DNA of 64,000 nucleotides, from assembly GCF_020711255.1 (NCBI RefSeq), contig NZ_JAJFAW010000009.1, positions 1 to 64,000 of the forward strand, written 5' to 3'. The position numbers and the translations under genes are program-made. A model generated the notes under the pieces. It was not told the DNA's origin and did not search any database. It worked only from the letters and a program-made list of their open reading frames with translations. Of this stretch, positions 16,163 through 25,185 are shown piece after piece. This DNA is from Hymenobacter plasmatis. GTDB taxonomy: Bacteria; Bacteroidota; Bacteroidia; Cytophagales; Hymenobacteraceae. Each line of letters starts with the position of its first letter. Within the stretch, counting starts at the first letter, position 1.

Positions 16163-19100
16163 ATGTCCACAACCTTACTACAGCGTTTTCTTGGGTCGAT
16201 ACTACTGCTGATGCTGCTTGTGCTGGGGGCGCGCCCGGCACAAGCGTCGCACTTGCTGGGCGGTGAGATGAACTACCGCTACCTCGACGCCAACGGCCCG
16301 GCGGGGGCTCCCTTTCGCTACGAAATAACGGTGACGCTGTACAGCAACGGCCTATACCCCACCGACCCAAGCGTGGCCCAGTACCCCAACAACGTCACGA
16401 TTGAGCTATATAACCAGACCAACGGCGCGCGCATTACCGCCGTTTCGGCTCCCCGGCAGGGCGTTTTCAACCCGCAGCCCATCCGGCCATCGGTGCCGCA
16501 GGGCTGCACGGTGGTGGGCCCCAACCAGCCGTTTTACCTGTTGAAATACGTGCAGACGGTGAACCTGCCGGTGTCGTTCGATGGGTACTACGCCGTGTTC
16601 TCGCTGGCGGCCCGCAACTATACCCTCAGCAACCTCAACGCGCCGGCCAGCAACGGCCAGCCGCTGACGCTGTACGTAAGCATGGCCCCGCCGCTGATCC
16701 CCAACCGCTCGCCGGTATTTTCCGACACAGCCGTGGCCATTGTGTGCCAGAACGATACCACCATCACGCTGAACAATGCCTTCGATGCCGACGGCGACCG
16801 CCTGGTGTACTCCTTCGGCAGCCCCTACGGTCAGCGCACCACTACAGCCACTTTTCCGCCCCTGCCCCAGGCCGTGCCCTACTTCTCCGGCTACAGCGCC
16901 ACCAACCCGTTTGGCCAGGGGGCCGGCAACTTTGCCACCATCAACGCCAGCACCGGCGTGGCGAAATACGGCGCCAAAACCAATGGCCTGTATGTAATTG
17001 CGGTCGACGTATCGGAATACCGCACCATCAACGGCCGGGAGGTGCTCATTGGCACCACGCGGCGCGACCTGCAGCTGGTGGTGTCTACCTGCCCGCCCAC
17101 ACCGCCGCCCGTGCTGCCGCCCACGCTCACCACCCCGCGCAACTACACCATCGAGGAAGGCCAGTCCCTAAGCATCCCGATTACGGCCACTCAGGCCAGC
17201 AACCACCCGCTGGTGCTCACCGTGAACAGCGCCCTGCTCGACGGCAACGGCCCCTTCAACACCACCTTCAATGGCAGCACCGGCACGGTGCAGCCCGGCA
17301 ACCTGACCGGCACGGCCACGGCCTCGGGCACGGGCTCGGTGAGTGGCACGTTTGTCTTCAACTCGGCTTGCGGAACTGCGCGGGCCACGGCCTACGACCT
17401 GGGCGTGACCGTGAAAGACAACGGCTGTGGCGGCCGCCTGGCTTCCGATATTTTCCGCATCACCGTGACCCGCGCCGCCGGCCCCAATGCCATCAACGGC
17501 CCCACCACCGTGTGCGACCCGGCCACGGTGCGCACCTACACGGCCAGCGGCCCCGTACCGGCTTCCTACAAATGGCGCGCGGTGGGCGGCACCATCACCG
17601 GGGGCCAGGGCACTAGTGCCGTGCAAGTGGTGTGGGGCAATGCCAACACCACGGGCACCCTCGTGCTCAAGGGCCTTTCGGCCCAGGGCTGCCCCACCGA
17701 CTCGGTGGTGAAAACGGTGGACATCCGGCCCCTGGCTCCGCTTACCGTTACGGCCAGCGCGGCCAGCATTTGCTTGGGCAGCTCCACTACCCTCACCGTA
17801 AACGGCCCTGCCGGCCTCACCTACGCCTGGTCAGGCGGCGGCCAAACCTCCACCAGCACCAGCCTGACGGTGGCGCCCACCGCTACCACCACCTATACCG
17901 TGGTGGGCACCGATGGCACCTGCACCATCTCGGCCACCTCTACCGTGACGGTGACGCCCCCGCCCACCGCCCTTACCGGCGCCGACCGCAGCGTCTGCTC
18001 CGGCACCACCACTGTACTGGGCGCCCCAGCCCAGCCCGGCTACACCTACAGCTGGAGCCCGGCCACCGGCCTGAGCAGTGCCACCGTGGCGCAGCCCACC
18101 GTCACACTCACGAATACTACCGGCGCCCCCATTATCCAGACCTATGTGCTCACCGTGGTCTCGGGCGCCAGCTGTTCCAGCGTGGGTTCCGTGCGGGTAA
18201 CGGTTAACCCAGAAGCCATTGCCAACGCGGGCCCTGCCCGGGCCGCGTGCGCGGGCCAGCCCACCACGCTGGGCGCGCCGGCCCAAGCCGGCTATACCTA
18301 CAGCTGGAGCCCGGCCACCGGCCTGAGCAGCAGCACGGTGGCCCAACCCGTACTGAGAGGCGTGAACACTACCGCGCTGCCCCTCACCGTCACCTACACC
18401 CTGACGGCTACTTCGGCCGAAGGCTGCGTGAAAACCGATGCCGTGACCGTGACCGTAAACCCACGGCCGGCTGCCGAAGGCATTGTCGGCCCGGTGTCGG
18501 TGTGCCCCACCGTTACGGGCATTGCCTACTCCGTGCCCACTCCGGCCGCCACGGCTTATACCTGGCTGGTTAGCGGCGGCACCATAGCCAGCGGCCAGGG
18601 CACGCCGGCCGTTACCGTCGACTGGGGCGGGGCAAGCAGCGGCGCCTACCTCAAGGTATTCCGCCTGAATGCCCAGGGCTGCTCTTCCGACACCACCACA
18701 CTGCCCGTCATCATCAACCCGCGCCTGCAAACGGTGCGTCCCACCGGCCCCGGCGACATCTTGGCAGCCGCGCCCCTGCCGCGCGCCGTGTGCCAGGCCG
18801 ATGGTCCTTTCACCTACAGCAGCGGGGTATTTGCCAATGGCTCTAGCTACTCCTGGCAGATAATCGGCGGCACGCAGGTGAGCACCGCGCAAAACACGGT
18901 AACCGTGAACTGGGCGCCCGTCTCGGTGCCCACCATCGGCAAAATCGTAGCCACGGAAACCAGCAACCCCGCTGGCGGCATCTGCCGTGGCGTTTCGGAT
19001 ACGCTGAAGGTGCTTATTAATCCCTCGCCGCGCACGCTGGCTATTGTGAGCCCGGTACGGGTGTGCCAGAACAGCGGCCCCGTCACGTTCTCAGTGCCCG

Positions 19101-20380
19101 GCGGTTTCACCGGCTCCACTTATGTGTTTCAGCTCAGCGGCGTTGCCCTGGCAGGCACCGGCAGCTCCCGCGTGCTGAACACCTTGCCCGCGCCTGGCAC
19201 CTACTCCCTTACGGTGCAGGAAACCACAGCCAGCGGCTGTGTTGGCCCACTGCTCACCACCCCGTTCACGGTGAATCCCCTTCCGGTAGCGCCCACTATT
19301 TCGGGCTCGGCTTTCGTGTGCAATACGGCCACGCCGCAGCAATACACCATTGCCAATCCCACTACTGGCGCCTCGTTCCAGTGGACAGTGGTGGGCGGCA
19401 CCATCACGGCCGGCGGCAACAGCAGCCAGGTTACGGTATTCTTCAATGCCACCGGCCCGTACAGTGTAAGTGCCGTGGAAACCAGCGCCAGCCCGGCCTC
19501 CTGCGCCGGCCCCGCCGCCACCCGCACCATCACGTTCGATAACCCAGGCCTGACGCTGACTGCCGCCTCGGTGGACGCCACCAGCAACAACCGCGTTATC
19601 CTGACTTTCACCTCCCCTAACAGCACCAATACCCCCAACCCGGTGCGCATTCTGCGGCGGGTGGCGGGCTCGGGCACCTTTGCCCAGGTGGGCACGGTGG
19701 CGTCATCGGCCATCACCTACACCGATAACACCGCGCTGGACGCCTCGGCCAATTCGTATGAGTACCAGTTGAGCCTCACCAATGGCTGCGGCACGCCCGT
19801 GCTCAGCACCGTGGCGCAAACCATCCGCCTGGTGGCGAGTAACTCGGCCACTCCCGGCACGGGTGGCCGCAACCAGGGCAGCACCGCCCTCACCTGGAAC
19901 GCCTACGTGGGCTTCCCGGTAACGGAATACCGCATCTACCGCCGCGCCGATGCTGGCGCCCCGGTGCTCCTCACCACGGTACCGGGCAGCACGCTGCAGG
20001 CCACGGTGCCCAATGCGGATGCCGGCTCCGTGACCGGGGCGGGCTTTACCCAGAACTTCCGAGTGGTGGCCGTGAGCCCGGGCTCTATTCTCTCCAACTC
20101 GAATGAGGCCAGCGTAAACTTTGCCAATGCCCTCCAGACTTACAACATCATCACCCCCAACCGCGACGGCCAGAACGACGTGCTAGTGATTGACAACATT
20201 CAGCTTTACCCCGGCAATACGTTCACCGTTTTCAACCGCTGGGGCCGCGAAGTGTACAGCACCACCAACTACCAGAACAACTGGGGCGGCGACGCCAACA
20301 CGGCGGCCGGCACCTACTTCTACCTGCTGAAACTGCCCAACGGCAGCAGCCTCAAAAACTGGTTTGAAGTGGTAAAATAG
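16163..20380 (+). CDS. Giant T9SS protein with gliding-type (type B) C-terminal domain
   Basis: A 1405-residue exported protein with signal peptide (ILLLMLLVLGARPAQA). Residues 30-310 are a conserved N-terminal region starting SHLLGGEMNYRYLD, seen in many Bacteroidota gliding-associated proteins. The middle is made of PKD/Ig-like beta modules, including two close copies of YTYSWSPATGLSS with surrounding sequence (DNA 17990-18210 and 18240-18460). A fibronectin-III-like segment lies near 1140-1300. The final 75 residues (NIITPNRDGQNDVLVI ... FNRWGREVY ... GTYFYLLKL) are the type B sorting domain. It is probably attached to or released at the cell surface. Function beyond adhesion or matrix is not readable. 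Confidence 0.92.
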   Translation: MSTTLLQRFLGSILLLMLLVLGARPAQASHLLGGEMNYRYLDANGPAGAPFRYEITVTLYSNGLYPTDPSVAQYPNNVTIELYNQTNGARITAVSAPRQGVFNPQPIRPSVPQGCTVVGPNQPFYLLKYVQTVNLPVSFDGYYAVFSLAARNYTLSNLNAPASNGQPLTLYVSMAPPLIPNRSPVFSDTAVAIVCQNDTTITLNNAFDADGDRLVYSFGSPYGQRTTTATFPPLPQAVPYFSGYSATNPFGQGAGNFATINASTGVAKYGAKTNGLYVIAVDVSEYRTINGREVLIGTTRRDLQLVVSTCPPTPPPVLPPTLTTPRNYTIEEGQSLSIPITATQASNHPLVLTVNSALLDGNGPFNTTFNGSTGTVQPGNLTGTATASGTGSVSGTFVFNSACGTARATAYDLGVTVKDNGCGGRLASDIFRITVTRAAGPNAINGPTTVCDPATVRTYTASGPVPASYKWRAVGGTITGGQGTSAVQVVWGNANTTGTLVLKGLSAQGCPTDSVVKTVDIRPLAPLTVTASAASICLGSSTTLTVNGPAGLTYAWSGGGQTSTSTSLTVAPTATTTYTVVGTDGTCTISATSTVTVTPPPTALTGADRSVCSGTTTVLGAPAQPGYTYSWSPATGLSSATVAQPTVTLTNTTGAPIIQTYVLTVVSGASCSSVGSVRVTVNPEAIANAGPARAACAGQPTTLGAPAQAGYTYSWSPATGLSSSTVAQPVLRGVNTTALPLTVTYTLTATSAEGCVKTDAVTVTVNPRPAAEGIVGPVSVCPTVTGIAYSVPTPAATAYTWLVSGGTIASGQGTPAVTVDWGGASSGAYLKVFRLNAQGCSSDTTTLPVIINPRLQTVRPTGPGDILAAAPLPRAVCQADGPFTYSSGVFANGSSYSWQIIGGTQVSTAQNTVTVNWAPVSVPTIGKIVATETSNPAGGICRGVSDTLKVLINPSPRTLAIVSPVRVCQNSGPVTFSVPGGFTGSTYVFQLSGVALAGTGSSRVLNTLPAPGTYSLTVQETTASGCVGPLLTTPFTVNPLPVAPTISGSAFVCNTATPQQYTIANPTTGASFQWTVVGGTITAGGNSSQVTVFFNATGPYSVSAVETSASPASCAGPAATRTITFDNPGLTLTAASVDATSNNRVILTFTSPNSTNTPNPVRILRRVAGSGTFAQVGTVASSAITYTDNTALDASANSYEYQLSLTNGCGTPVLSTVAQTIRLVASNSATPGTGGRNQGSTALTWNAYVGFPVTEYRIYRRADAGAPVLLTTVPGSTLQATVPNADAGSVTGAGFTQNFRVVAVSPGSILSNSNEASVNFANALQTYNIITPNRDGQNDVLVIDNIQLYPGNTFTVFNRWGREVYSTTNYQNNWGGDANTAAGTYFYLLKLPNGSSLKNWFEVVK

Positions 20381-20418
20381 ACCACGGGTTGCCCGGCTTT
20401 TGCAGTCGATTCGCTTTC

Positions 20419-20459
20419 AAAAGAAAAAGGCTTGCCACTTGGTAGGCCTTTTTCTTTTT
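20419..20459 (+). terminator. Terminator after the giant T9SS gene
   Basis: Stem AAAAGAAAAAGGC / GCCTTTTTCTTTT with a loop around TTGCCACTTGGTAG, starting 39 bases after the stop. Confidence 0.8.
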
Positions 20460-20529
20460 CCCAAACACGCCGGTTGCCACCTACTACAAAATCCGGACAA
20501 TCCGCTTAAATCCGGGCCCATCCGTGGTC

Positions 20530-20537
20530 TACCTTTG
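20530..20537 (+). promoter_or_regulatory. -7 promoter box (TACCTTTG) for rlmD
   Basis: Exact TAnnTTTG match ending 9 bases before the ATG of rlmD, implying a nearly leaderless mRNA. No clear TTTG was found at -33. Confidence 0.5.
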
Positions 20538-20546
20538 CGGCTACTT

Positions 20547-21959
20547 ATGAGCAGAGCTAAAAATATCCCCGCGGAACTACTTCGCAACGTCAAAATTCAG
20601 GACATGGTGGCCGAGGGCAAGTGCCTCGTCCGCGTCGAGAACCTGGTCATCTTCGTGTCGCAGGTCGCCCCCGGCGACGTGGTGGACCTCAAAGTGACCA
20701 AGGCCAAGAAGAGCTTCCTCGAGGCCGTTCCGGTTAAGTTTCACGAGTATTCGGAGCTGCGCACCACGCCGTTTTGCCAGCACTTCGGCGTGTGCGGCGG
20801 CTGCAAGTGGCAGCACCTCACCTACGACTCGCAGCTGCACTACAAGCAGCAGCAGGTGGTCGACCAGCTCACCCGCATCGGCAAAGTTGAGCTGCCCGAG
20901 ATTCCCTTCATCCTCTCCTCGCCGCAGCGCACTTACTACCGCAACAAGCTCGAATACACCTTCAGCGACAACGGCTGGCTCACCACCGAGCAGATAAATG
21001 ACGACTCGCGCACCTACAACCGCGAGGTACTGGGCTTCCACACCCCCACCCGCTTCGACAAGATTATCGACGTGGAGCACTGCTGGCTGCAGCCCGAGCC
21101 GAGCAACGAAATCCGACTGTTTGTACGCGACTACGCCCACCAGCACGGCCTGGCTTTCAACAACCTCGTGCGCCAGACCGGCCTGCTGCGCAACCTCATC
21201 ATCCGCATTGCCCAAAGCACCGGCGAGCTGATGGTGATTCTGCAGTGCTACCACGCCGACGAGGCCATTGTGCCGCTGCTCGACGCCTTGTATGCCAAGT
21301 TCCCCGGCATCACCTCCCTCAACTACGTGCTCAACAGCAAGGGCAACGAAACCTTCCACGACCTGGAAGTGGTGACCTATAAGGGCAAGCCCTACATCGA
21401 GGAAGAAATGGAAGGCCTGCGCTTCCGCATCGGCCCCAAGTCGTTCTACCAAACGAACTCCGAAGGCGCCCACCAGCTCTACAAAGTAGCCCGCGACTTC
21501 GCTGAGCTGAAAGGCGATGAGCTGGTGTACGACCTCTACACGGGCGCCGGCACCATCGCCAGCTTCGTGGCCCACCAGGCCCGCAAAGTCATCGGCGTGG
21601 AGTACGTGGAGCAGGCCGTGGCCGACGCTCACGTGAACGCCGAAATCAACAATATCACCAACACGGAGTTCTACGCCGGTGACATGAAGGACATCCTCAC
21701 CGCCGAGTTCACCGCCCGCCACGGCCGCCCCGACGTCCTCATCACCGACCCGCCCCGCGCCGGCATGCATCCCGACGTAGTAGCCCGCCTACTGGAGCTG
21801 CGCGCCCCCCGAATCGTGTACATCAGCTGCAACCCCGCCACCCAGGCCCGCGACTTGGAGCTGCTCGACGCCGCTTACAAAGTCACTCGCGTGCAGCCCG
21901 TGGATATGTTCCCGCACACGCATCACGTAGAGAATGTGGTGGCGCTGGAGTTGAAGTAA
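20547..21959 (+). CDS. rlmD: 23S rRNA (uracil-5-)-methyltransferase, RlmD family
   Basis: A 470-residue SAM-dependent RNA methyltransferase of the TrmA/RlmD (RumA) family, which makes 5-methyluridine in 23S rRNA. An N-terminal TRAM domain (about 10-65) is followed by the four-cysteine Fe-S site (CQHFGVCGGCKWQH plus a later Cys), then the methyltransferase fold with YDLYTGAGTI, the DPPRAGMH motif and the catalytic Cys in YISCNPAT. ATG at 20547 is chosen because it matches family length and follows the promoter box. An upstream open frame to 20400 would run through the preceding terminator. E. coli RlmD and RlmC are paralogues, so the target uridine is assigned by family only. Confidence 0.9.
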   Translation: MSRAKNIPAELLRNVKIQDMVAEGKCLVRVENLVIFVSQVAPGDVVDLKVTKAKKSFLEAVPVKFHEYSELRTTPFCQHFGVCGGCKWQHLTYDSQLHYKQQQVVDQLTRIGKVELPEIPFILSSPQRTYYRNKLEYTFSDNGWLTTEQINDDSRTYNREVLGFHTPTRFDKIIDVEHCWLQPEPSNEIRLFVRDYAHQHGLAFNNLVRQTGLLRNLIIRIAQSTGELMVILQCYHADEAIVPLLDALYAKFPGITSLNYVLNSKGNETFHDLEVVTYKGKPYIEEEMEGLRFRIGPKSFYQTNSEGAHQLYKVARDFAELKGDELVYDLYTGAGTIASFVAHQARKVIGVEYVEQAVADAHVNAEINNITNTEFYAGDMKDILTAEFTARHGRPDVLITDPPRAGMHPDVVARLLELRAPRIVYISCNPATQARDLELLDAAYKVTRVQPVDMFPHTHHVENVVALELK

Positions 21960-21974
21960 GCCGTCTGGTCTTTT

Positions 21975-22358
21975 GTCATCCTGAGCGCAGCGAAGGACCT
22001 TATCGCGCTAGGGAGAGCCGTTCGTATGCCTTATTACGTGTACATCACCACCAATCCAAGCAAGTCGGTCCTTTATATAGGTGTTACCAACAATCTTGCA
22101 GAGCGCATGGCAGAGCATTTTGCGAATCGGGGCACTGCACAGACCTTCGCAGGCCGCTACTTCTGCTATAACTTGGTGCATTTTGAAGAATACAACGACA
22201 TCAACGCCGCTATATCGCGTGAGAAAGAATTAAAAGGCTGGACACGGGCTAAGAAGGATACATTGATTGCTATTGATAATCCGCAATTGCTTTTTTTACA
22301 AACTTGAAAGCTGCAGCGGCGCAAACCTGATAAGGTCCTTCGCTGCGCTCAGGATGAC
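21975..22358. mobile_element. Split palindrome carrying a GIY-YIG gene
   Basis: Two exact 30-base inverted arms (21975-22004, GTCATCCTGAGCGCAGCGAA..., and 22329-22358) enclose a single gene. The inner margins are 21 bases upstream of the ATG and 21 bases after the stop, so the unit is compact and almost symmetrical. The arm matches the family A arm of the other palindromes at 26 of 30 positions. In those, the arms flank only a 20-30 base loop; here a nuclease gene occupies the loop position. I infer a mobile or formerly mobile unit. No target-site duplication is obvious. Confidence 0.6.
22026..22307 (+). CDS. Single-domain GIY-YIG nuclease family protein
   Basis: A 93-residue protein that is entirely one GIY-YIG domain of the UvrC-N/YhbQ-like group. 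Residues 3-8 (YYVYIT) are the GIY strand, 17-19 are YIG, followed by VTNNLAER with the catalytic Arg27; the Glu lies in SREKELKGW, and the C-terminus has the usual basic AKK. These domains hydrolyse DNA with a single metal ion; small stand-alone versions are common and mostly uncharacterised. It is lower in GC than its neighbours. Enclosure by inverted repeats suggests it serves the element rather than the host, which is inference. Confidence 0.88.
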   Translation: MPYYVYITTNPSKSVLYIGVTNNLAERMAEHFANRGTAQTFAGRYFCYNLVHFEEYNDINAAISREKELKGWTRAKKDTLIAIDNPQLLFLQT

Positions 22359-22386
22359 ACGATAAACAACGAGTTCAACCACCTTT

Positions 22387-22761
22387 ATGGACTACTTCAA
22401 CGACCCCGAACTCAACGGCAAATACCTTGGCACCATCACCAAGGACTTCGTCGTGGTGTCCGACACCCTGCTCGAAGCCTCTTCCCAGATTCGCAAGGGC
22501 GACTTCAGCAAATACCCCATTTTCGTGTTTGCCAAGCAGGAAGTGCCCCTCGGTGGCCTCCTCGTGAATGCCGACGAACTGAACCTGGAGTGGCACGTTT
22601 TTGCCAGCTACCTCGAGTTGTTCGTGCAACAAGGCATCATTGATGTGGGTGGCGTCGAAGCCTTCCAAGCCACCTACAAAGACCCCGACGAATTCTGCTG
22701 CCTCTTCGTGCTCGATGAGGAGTTCACGAACTTCGTTTTCGTGCCGTATCCGGAAGATTAA
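22387..22761 (+). CDS. Hypothetical acidic protein
   Basis: I do not recognise this 124-residue protein. It is soluble and acidic, begins MDYFNDPELNGKYLG, has two hydrophobic strand-like stretches (KDFVVVSDTLLEAS; PIFVFAKQEV) and ends FTNFVFVPYPED, the pattern of a small alpha/beta protein. A coding assignment is supported by consistent codon usage, a terminator just after the stop, and an ATG placed right after the GIY-YIG element. Related Cytophagales proteins probably exist, but no function can be proposed. Confidence 0.72.
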   Translation: MDYFNDPELNGKYLGTITKDFVVVSDTLLEASSQIRKGDFSKYPIFVFAKQEVPLGGLLVNADELNLEWHVFASYLELFVQQGIIDVGGVEAFQATYKDPDEFCCLFVLDEEFTNFVFVPYPED

Positions 22762-22773
22762 TATTTCCGGGTT

Positions 22774-22830
22774 GCCAAAAACGAAATTGGGCCACGACTA
22801 ATGCAATCGTGGCCCAATTTCGTTTTTGGC
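22774..22830. terminator. Bidirectional terminator
   Basis: A 24-base perfect stem (GCCAAAAACGAAATTGGGCC... and complement) with a 9-base loop between two convergent genes. A/T tracts lie within the stem ends on both sides. Confidence 0.9.
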
Positions 22831-22842
22831 AGTTGGCTGATT

Positions 22843-23298
22843 CTAATTCCGGCGCTGCACCGGCAAGTCTTCCAACTGGGCGTAGCTCAATTTCCAGGTC
22901 TTATCAGGGCCTTTTTTCCAGAGGAAAATGTAATTGCCTTCGCCAAAGCCATGGGGCTGGTTGGGGCCGGCCGGCAGCACGTCTACCGAGAACGTGCCGG
23001 CTTCGTAGGCGGTATTAACATCGGTGGATGAGCTCACCACGCTGGTCTTCAAATCGCTGATGGTGGGCAGGGTTTCGCTTACCCATTTCTGGGAGACTTC
23101 CCCTTTGCCTTTCCAGCGGGCATTGCCCTGCACGAAGCTCACGTCGTCGGCCAGGAAACCGGTAATCTTGCCCGAGTCCTTGTTATTCCAAGCGCTGATA
23201 AATTCTTGGTTCAGGCTTTGGATGTTTACCGCTTCGTCCGTTTTGGTGCAAGAGGTAAGCGTTGCCGCCAGGAGCAAACTACACAGGATGGCTTTCAT
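22843..23298 (-). CDS. SnoaL-like/DUF4440 lipoprotein
   Basis: A 150-residue protein with lipoprotein signal (ILCSLLLAATLTSC). The mature part fits the NTF2-like cone fold of DUF4440/SnoaL proteins: SLNQEFISAWNNKDSGKITGFLADDV at the start, FVQGNARWKGKGEVSQKW, and a closing W-K-LSYAQLEDLP strand. These domains bind small molecules or act as isomerase-like enzymes; no catalytic assignment is possible. I chose the ATG at 23298 because it directly precedes the signal sequence; a longer frame upstream to 23346 would bury it. Confidence 0.83.
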   Translation of the reverse strand: MKAILCSLLLAATLTSCTKTDEAVNIQSLNQEFISAWNNKDSGKITGFLADDVSFVQGNARWKGKGEVSQKWVSETLPTISDLKTSVVSSSTDVNTAYEAGTFSVDVLPAGPNQPHGFGEGNYIFLWKKGPDKTWKLSYAQLEDLPVQRRN

Positions 23299-23375
23299 AA
23301 AGTGAAAGAGGAATTGGTGAAGAAAAAGCAAATGTAACAGCCACAATGACCCCTCACTACAACGGGCTATAATGG

Positions 23376-23407
23376 CTAAACCCCAGGCATGTACGCCCGG
23401 GGTTTAG
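23376..23407 (-). terminator. Hairpin after the glycine-zipper gene
   Basis: Stem CTAAACCCC / GGGGTTTAG, 21 bases after the stop of the minus-strand gene. No strong T-tract follows, so termination is plausible but not certain. Confidence 0.5.
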
Positions 23408-23427
23408 AAATCAAATAAGTTGGGCTA

Positions 23428-23955
23428 TTACCAGCTCTTACGACGGTACTCCGAGGTCGAATAAGGGTTCGACGGGTTGCCGTAAGCATCGTTGGGCAAG
23501 TAGTTAACACTCGTAGCAGTAGGCTGTGCGTTGAGCTGCATGGCGGGCGTCATGCTCACGGTCGAAGCCGTCAGGCTGTTAACCGGTACAGCGGTGGTCT
23601 GCGTGCGGGAAGCCACCAGCGTTTCGCGGCGGGACTCCGAGCGACGCAAGGAGTTGCGGTATTCCTGTTCGCGAATGGCCGCAGCGCGGTTGACAGCGGC
23701 GATGCGGGCCCGCTCTTTCCGCTTGTTGTCGATGTGCTTGCCCACACCGTAGCCGATGGCACCGCCGGCCACGCCGCCTACCACCCCACCTACAGCACGG
23801 TTGCGCTTGTTGATAATGGCACCAGCAGCGGCACCACCCAGGCCACCAATAACGGCGCCTTTGGCTTGCGGGCTCCACTGAGCCTGGGCCGAACGGGAGC
23901 CAAATACGGTGCTAAGCAGCACAATCAGAGCGAAGAAATAGGGAAGCTTGTTCAT
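23428..23955 (-). CDS. Glycine-zipper exported protein
   Basis: A 175-residue protein with signal peptide (FALIVLLSTVFGSRSAQAQ). Residues 32-70 are a glycine zipper (GAVIGGLGGAAAGAII, then GGVVGGVAGGAIGYGVG) of the YMGG/2TM type, which forms close-packed membrane helices. A basic segment (KRKERARI) and an Arg/Thr-rich, low-complexity tail follow, ending YRRKSW. Such proteins sit in or on the outer or inner membrane; the role is unknown. Start at 23955 is preferred over the in-frame one at 24066 because it begins the signal peptide. Confidence 0.83.
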   Translation of the reverse strand: MNKLPYFFALIVLLSTVFGSRSAQAQWSPQAKGAVIGGLGGAAAGAIINKRNRAVGGVVGGVAGGAIGYGVGKHIDNKRKERARIAAVNRAAAIREQEYRNSLRRSESRRETLVASRTQTTAVPVNSLTASTVSMTPAMQLNAQPTATSVNYLPNDAYGNPSNPYSTSEYRRKSW

Positions 23956-24091
23956 GACCAGAGATTTTAAATGGAAGGGGAAATGCTCACGTTTGAGAGG
24001 AGGAAGACAATTAGCGTGCCACTCGAGCTTTCCCAATGGCGGTTTTAACGGCCGAAAGACCGTCAAGTTGGCGATTGCACGATGAATTGGG

Positions 24092-25120
24092 CTAAAAACT
24101 CGTCCAACCCTGTGCCTGGAGCGGCACAGCCTGTCCGGCTTTGGTTACGAGGTTGGCGCCGTCTTCTTTCGCGGTAAGGTGCCCGATAATGGTGATATCG
24201 GGGTGGTTTTTGAGTTTTTCGTGGTCGGTTACGGGCACCGTGAACAGCAGCTCGTAGTCCTCGCCTCCGTTCAGGGCGCAGGTAATGGGGTCGAGGTTGA
24301 ACTCGGCTGCGGCTTCCAGCGTGGGGTTGGCGATGGGCAGGAACTCGGTGAAGATGCGGGCGCCCGTGCCGCTGGCCTCACACAGGTGCAGCACCTCCGA
24401 GGCCAGCCCGTCGGAAATATCAATCATGCTGGTGGGCCGCACGCCTAGCTCGCGCAGCTCGTGAATGATGTCGAGCCGCGCTTCGGGCCGCAGCTGGCGC
24501 TGCACCACGTACTCGTAGTTGGCCAGCTCGGGCTGCGTTTCCGGGTCGGCCAGGAAGGCTTGCTTTTCGCGCTCCAGCACCTGCAGGCCCAGAAAGGCCG
24601 CGCCCAGGTCGCCGCTCACGCACAGCAAATCGGTGGGCTTGCCGCCGCTGCGGCGCACCACATCGCCGACGGGGGCTTCGCCCAGGGCCGTCACGGCCAG
24701 CGTGAGGCCGCCCCGGCTGGCGGTGGTGTCGCCGCCCACCAGGTCCACGTTGTAGGCCTCGCAGGCCAGGCGCATGCCGGCGTACAGCTCCTCAATGGCT
24801 TCCACGGTGAAGCGCGGACCCGCCGACACGCCCACCACCAGCTGCGTGGGGAGGGCATTCATGGCGGCTACGTCGGATACGTTCACCGCAATGGCCTTAT
24901 AGCCCAGGTGCCGCAACGGGCAAAACGCCAAATCAAAATGAATGCCCTCCACCAACAGGTCGGTGGTCATCACCAGCTCGGTGCCCGGGGTGGGCGCAAT
25001 GATGGCCGCATCGTCGCCGATGCCCAGCACCGTGCCGGGCTGGCTCGTGCTAATGCCTTGCTGTAAGCGGCGGATGAGGGCAAATTCGCCAATGGCGGTG
25101 AGGGGCGTCAGTTCGGACAT
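24092..25120 (-). CDS. thiL: Thiamine-monophosphate kinase
   Basis: ThiL phosphorylates thiamine monophosphate to thiamine diphosphate with ATP, the last step of vitamin B1 cofactor synthesis. This 342-residue protein has the AIRS/PurM-like fold signatures: IGDDAAII near residue 35, DLLVEGIHFDL, VGGDTTAS, the SGDLGAA loop, DISDGLA and GGEDYELLF. Length is typical. No other thi genes are adjacent. The ATG at 25120 was chosen from the MSELTPLTAIGEF start, about 45 bases downstream of a TACTTTTG promoter box. Confidence 0.93.
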   Translation of the reverse strand: MSELTPLTAIGEFALIRRLQQGISTSQPGTVLGIGDDAAIIAPTPGTELVMTTDLLVEGIHFDLAFCPLRHLGYKAIAVNVSDVAAMNALPTQLVVGVSAGPRFTVEAIEELYAGMRLACEAYNVDLVGGDTTASRGGLTLAVTALGEAPVGDVVRRSGGKPTDLLCVSGDLGAAFLGLQVLEREKQAFLADPETQPELANYEYVVQRQLRPEARLDIIHELRELGVRPTSMIDISDGLASEVLHLCEASGTGARIFTEFLPIANPTLEAAAEFNLDPITCALNGGEDYELLFTVPVTDHEKLKNHPDITIIGHLTAKEDGANLVTKAGQAVPLQAQGWTSF

Positions 25121-25170
25121 AACTTCGAAATCAGGAAAACAAAGCCGCCGGGCAGCGCCCGGCGGGGCCA

Positions 25171-25178
25171 CAAAAGTA
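25171..25178 (-). promoter_or_regulatory. -7 box (TACTTTTG) for thiL
   Basis: Exact TAnnTTTG match on the minus strand 51 bases before the thiL start and directly downstream of the terminator of the previous gene. No clear -33 element. Confidence 0.45.
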
Positions 25179-25185
25179 CACCCAC

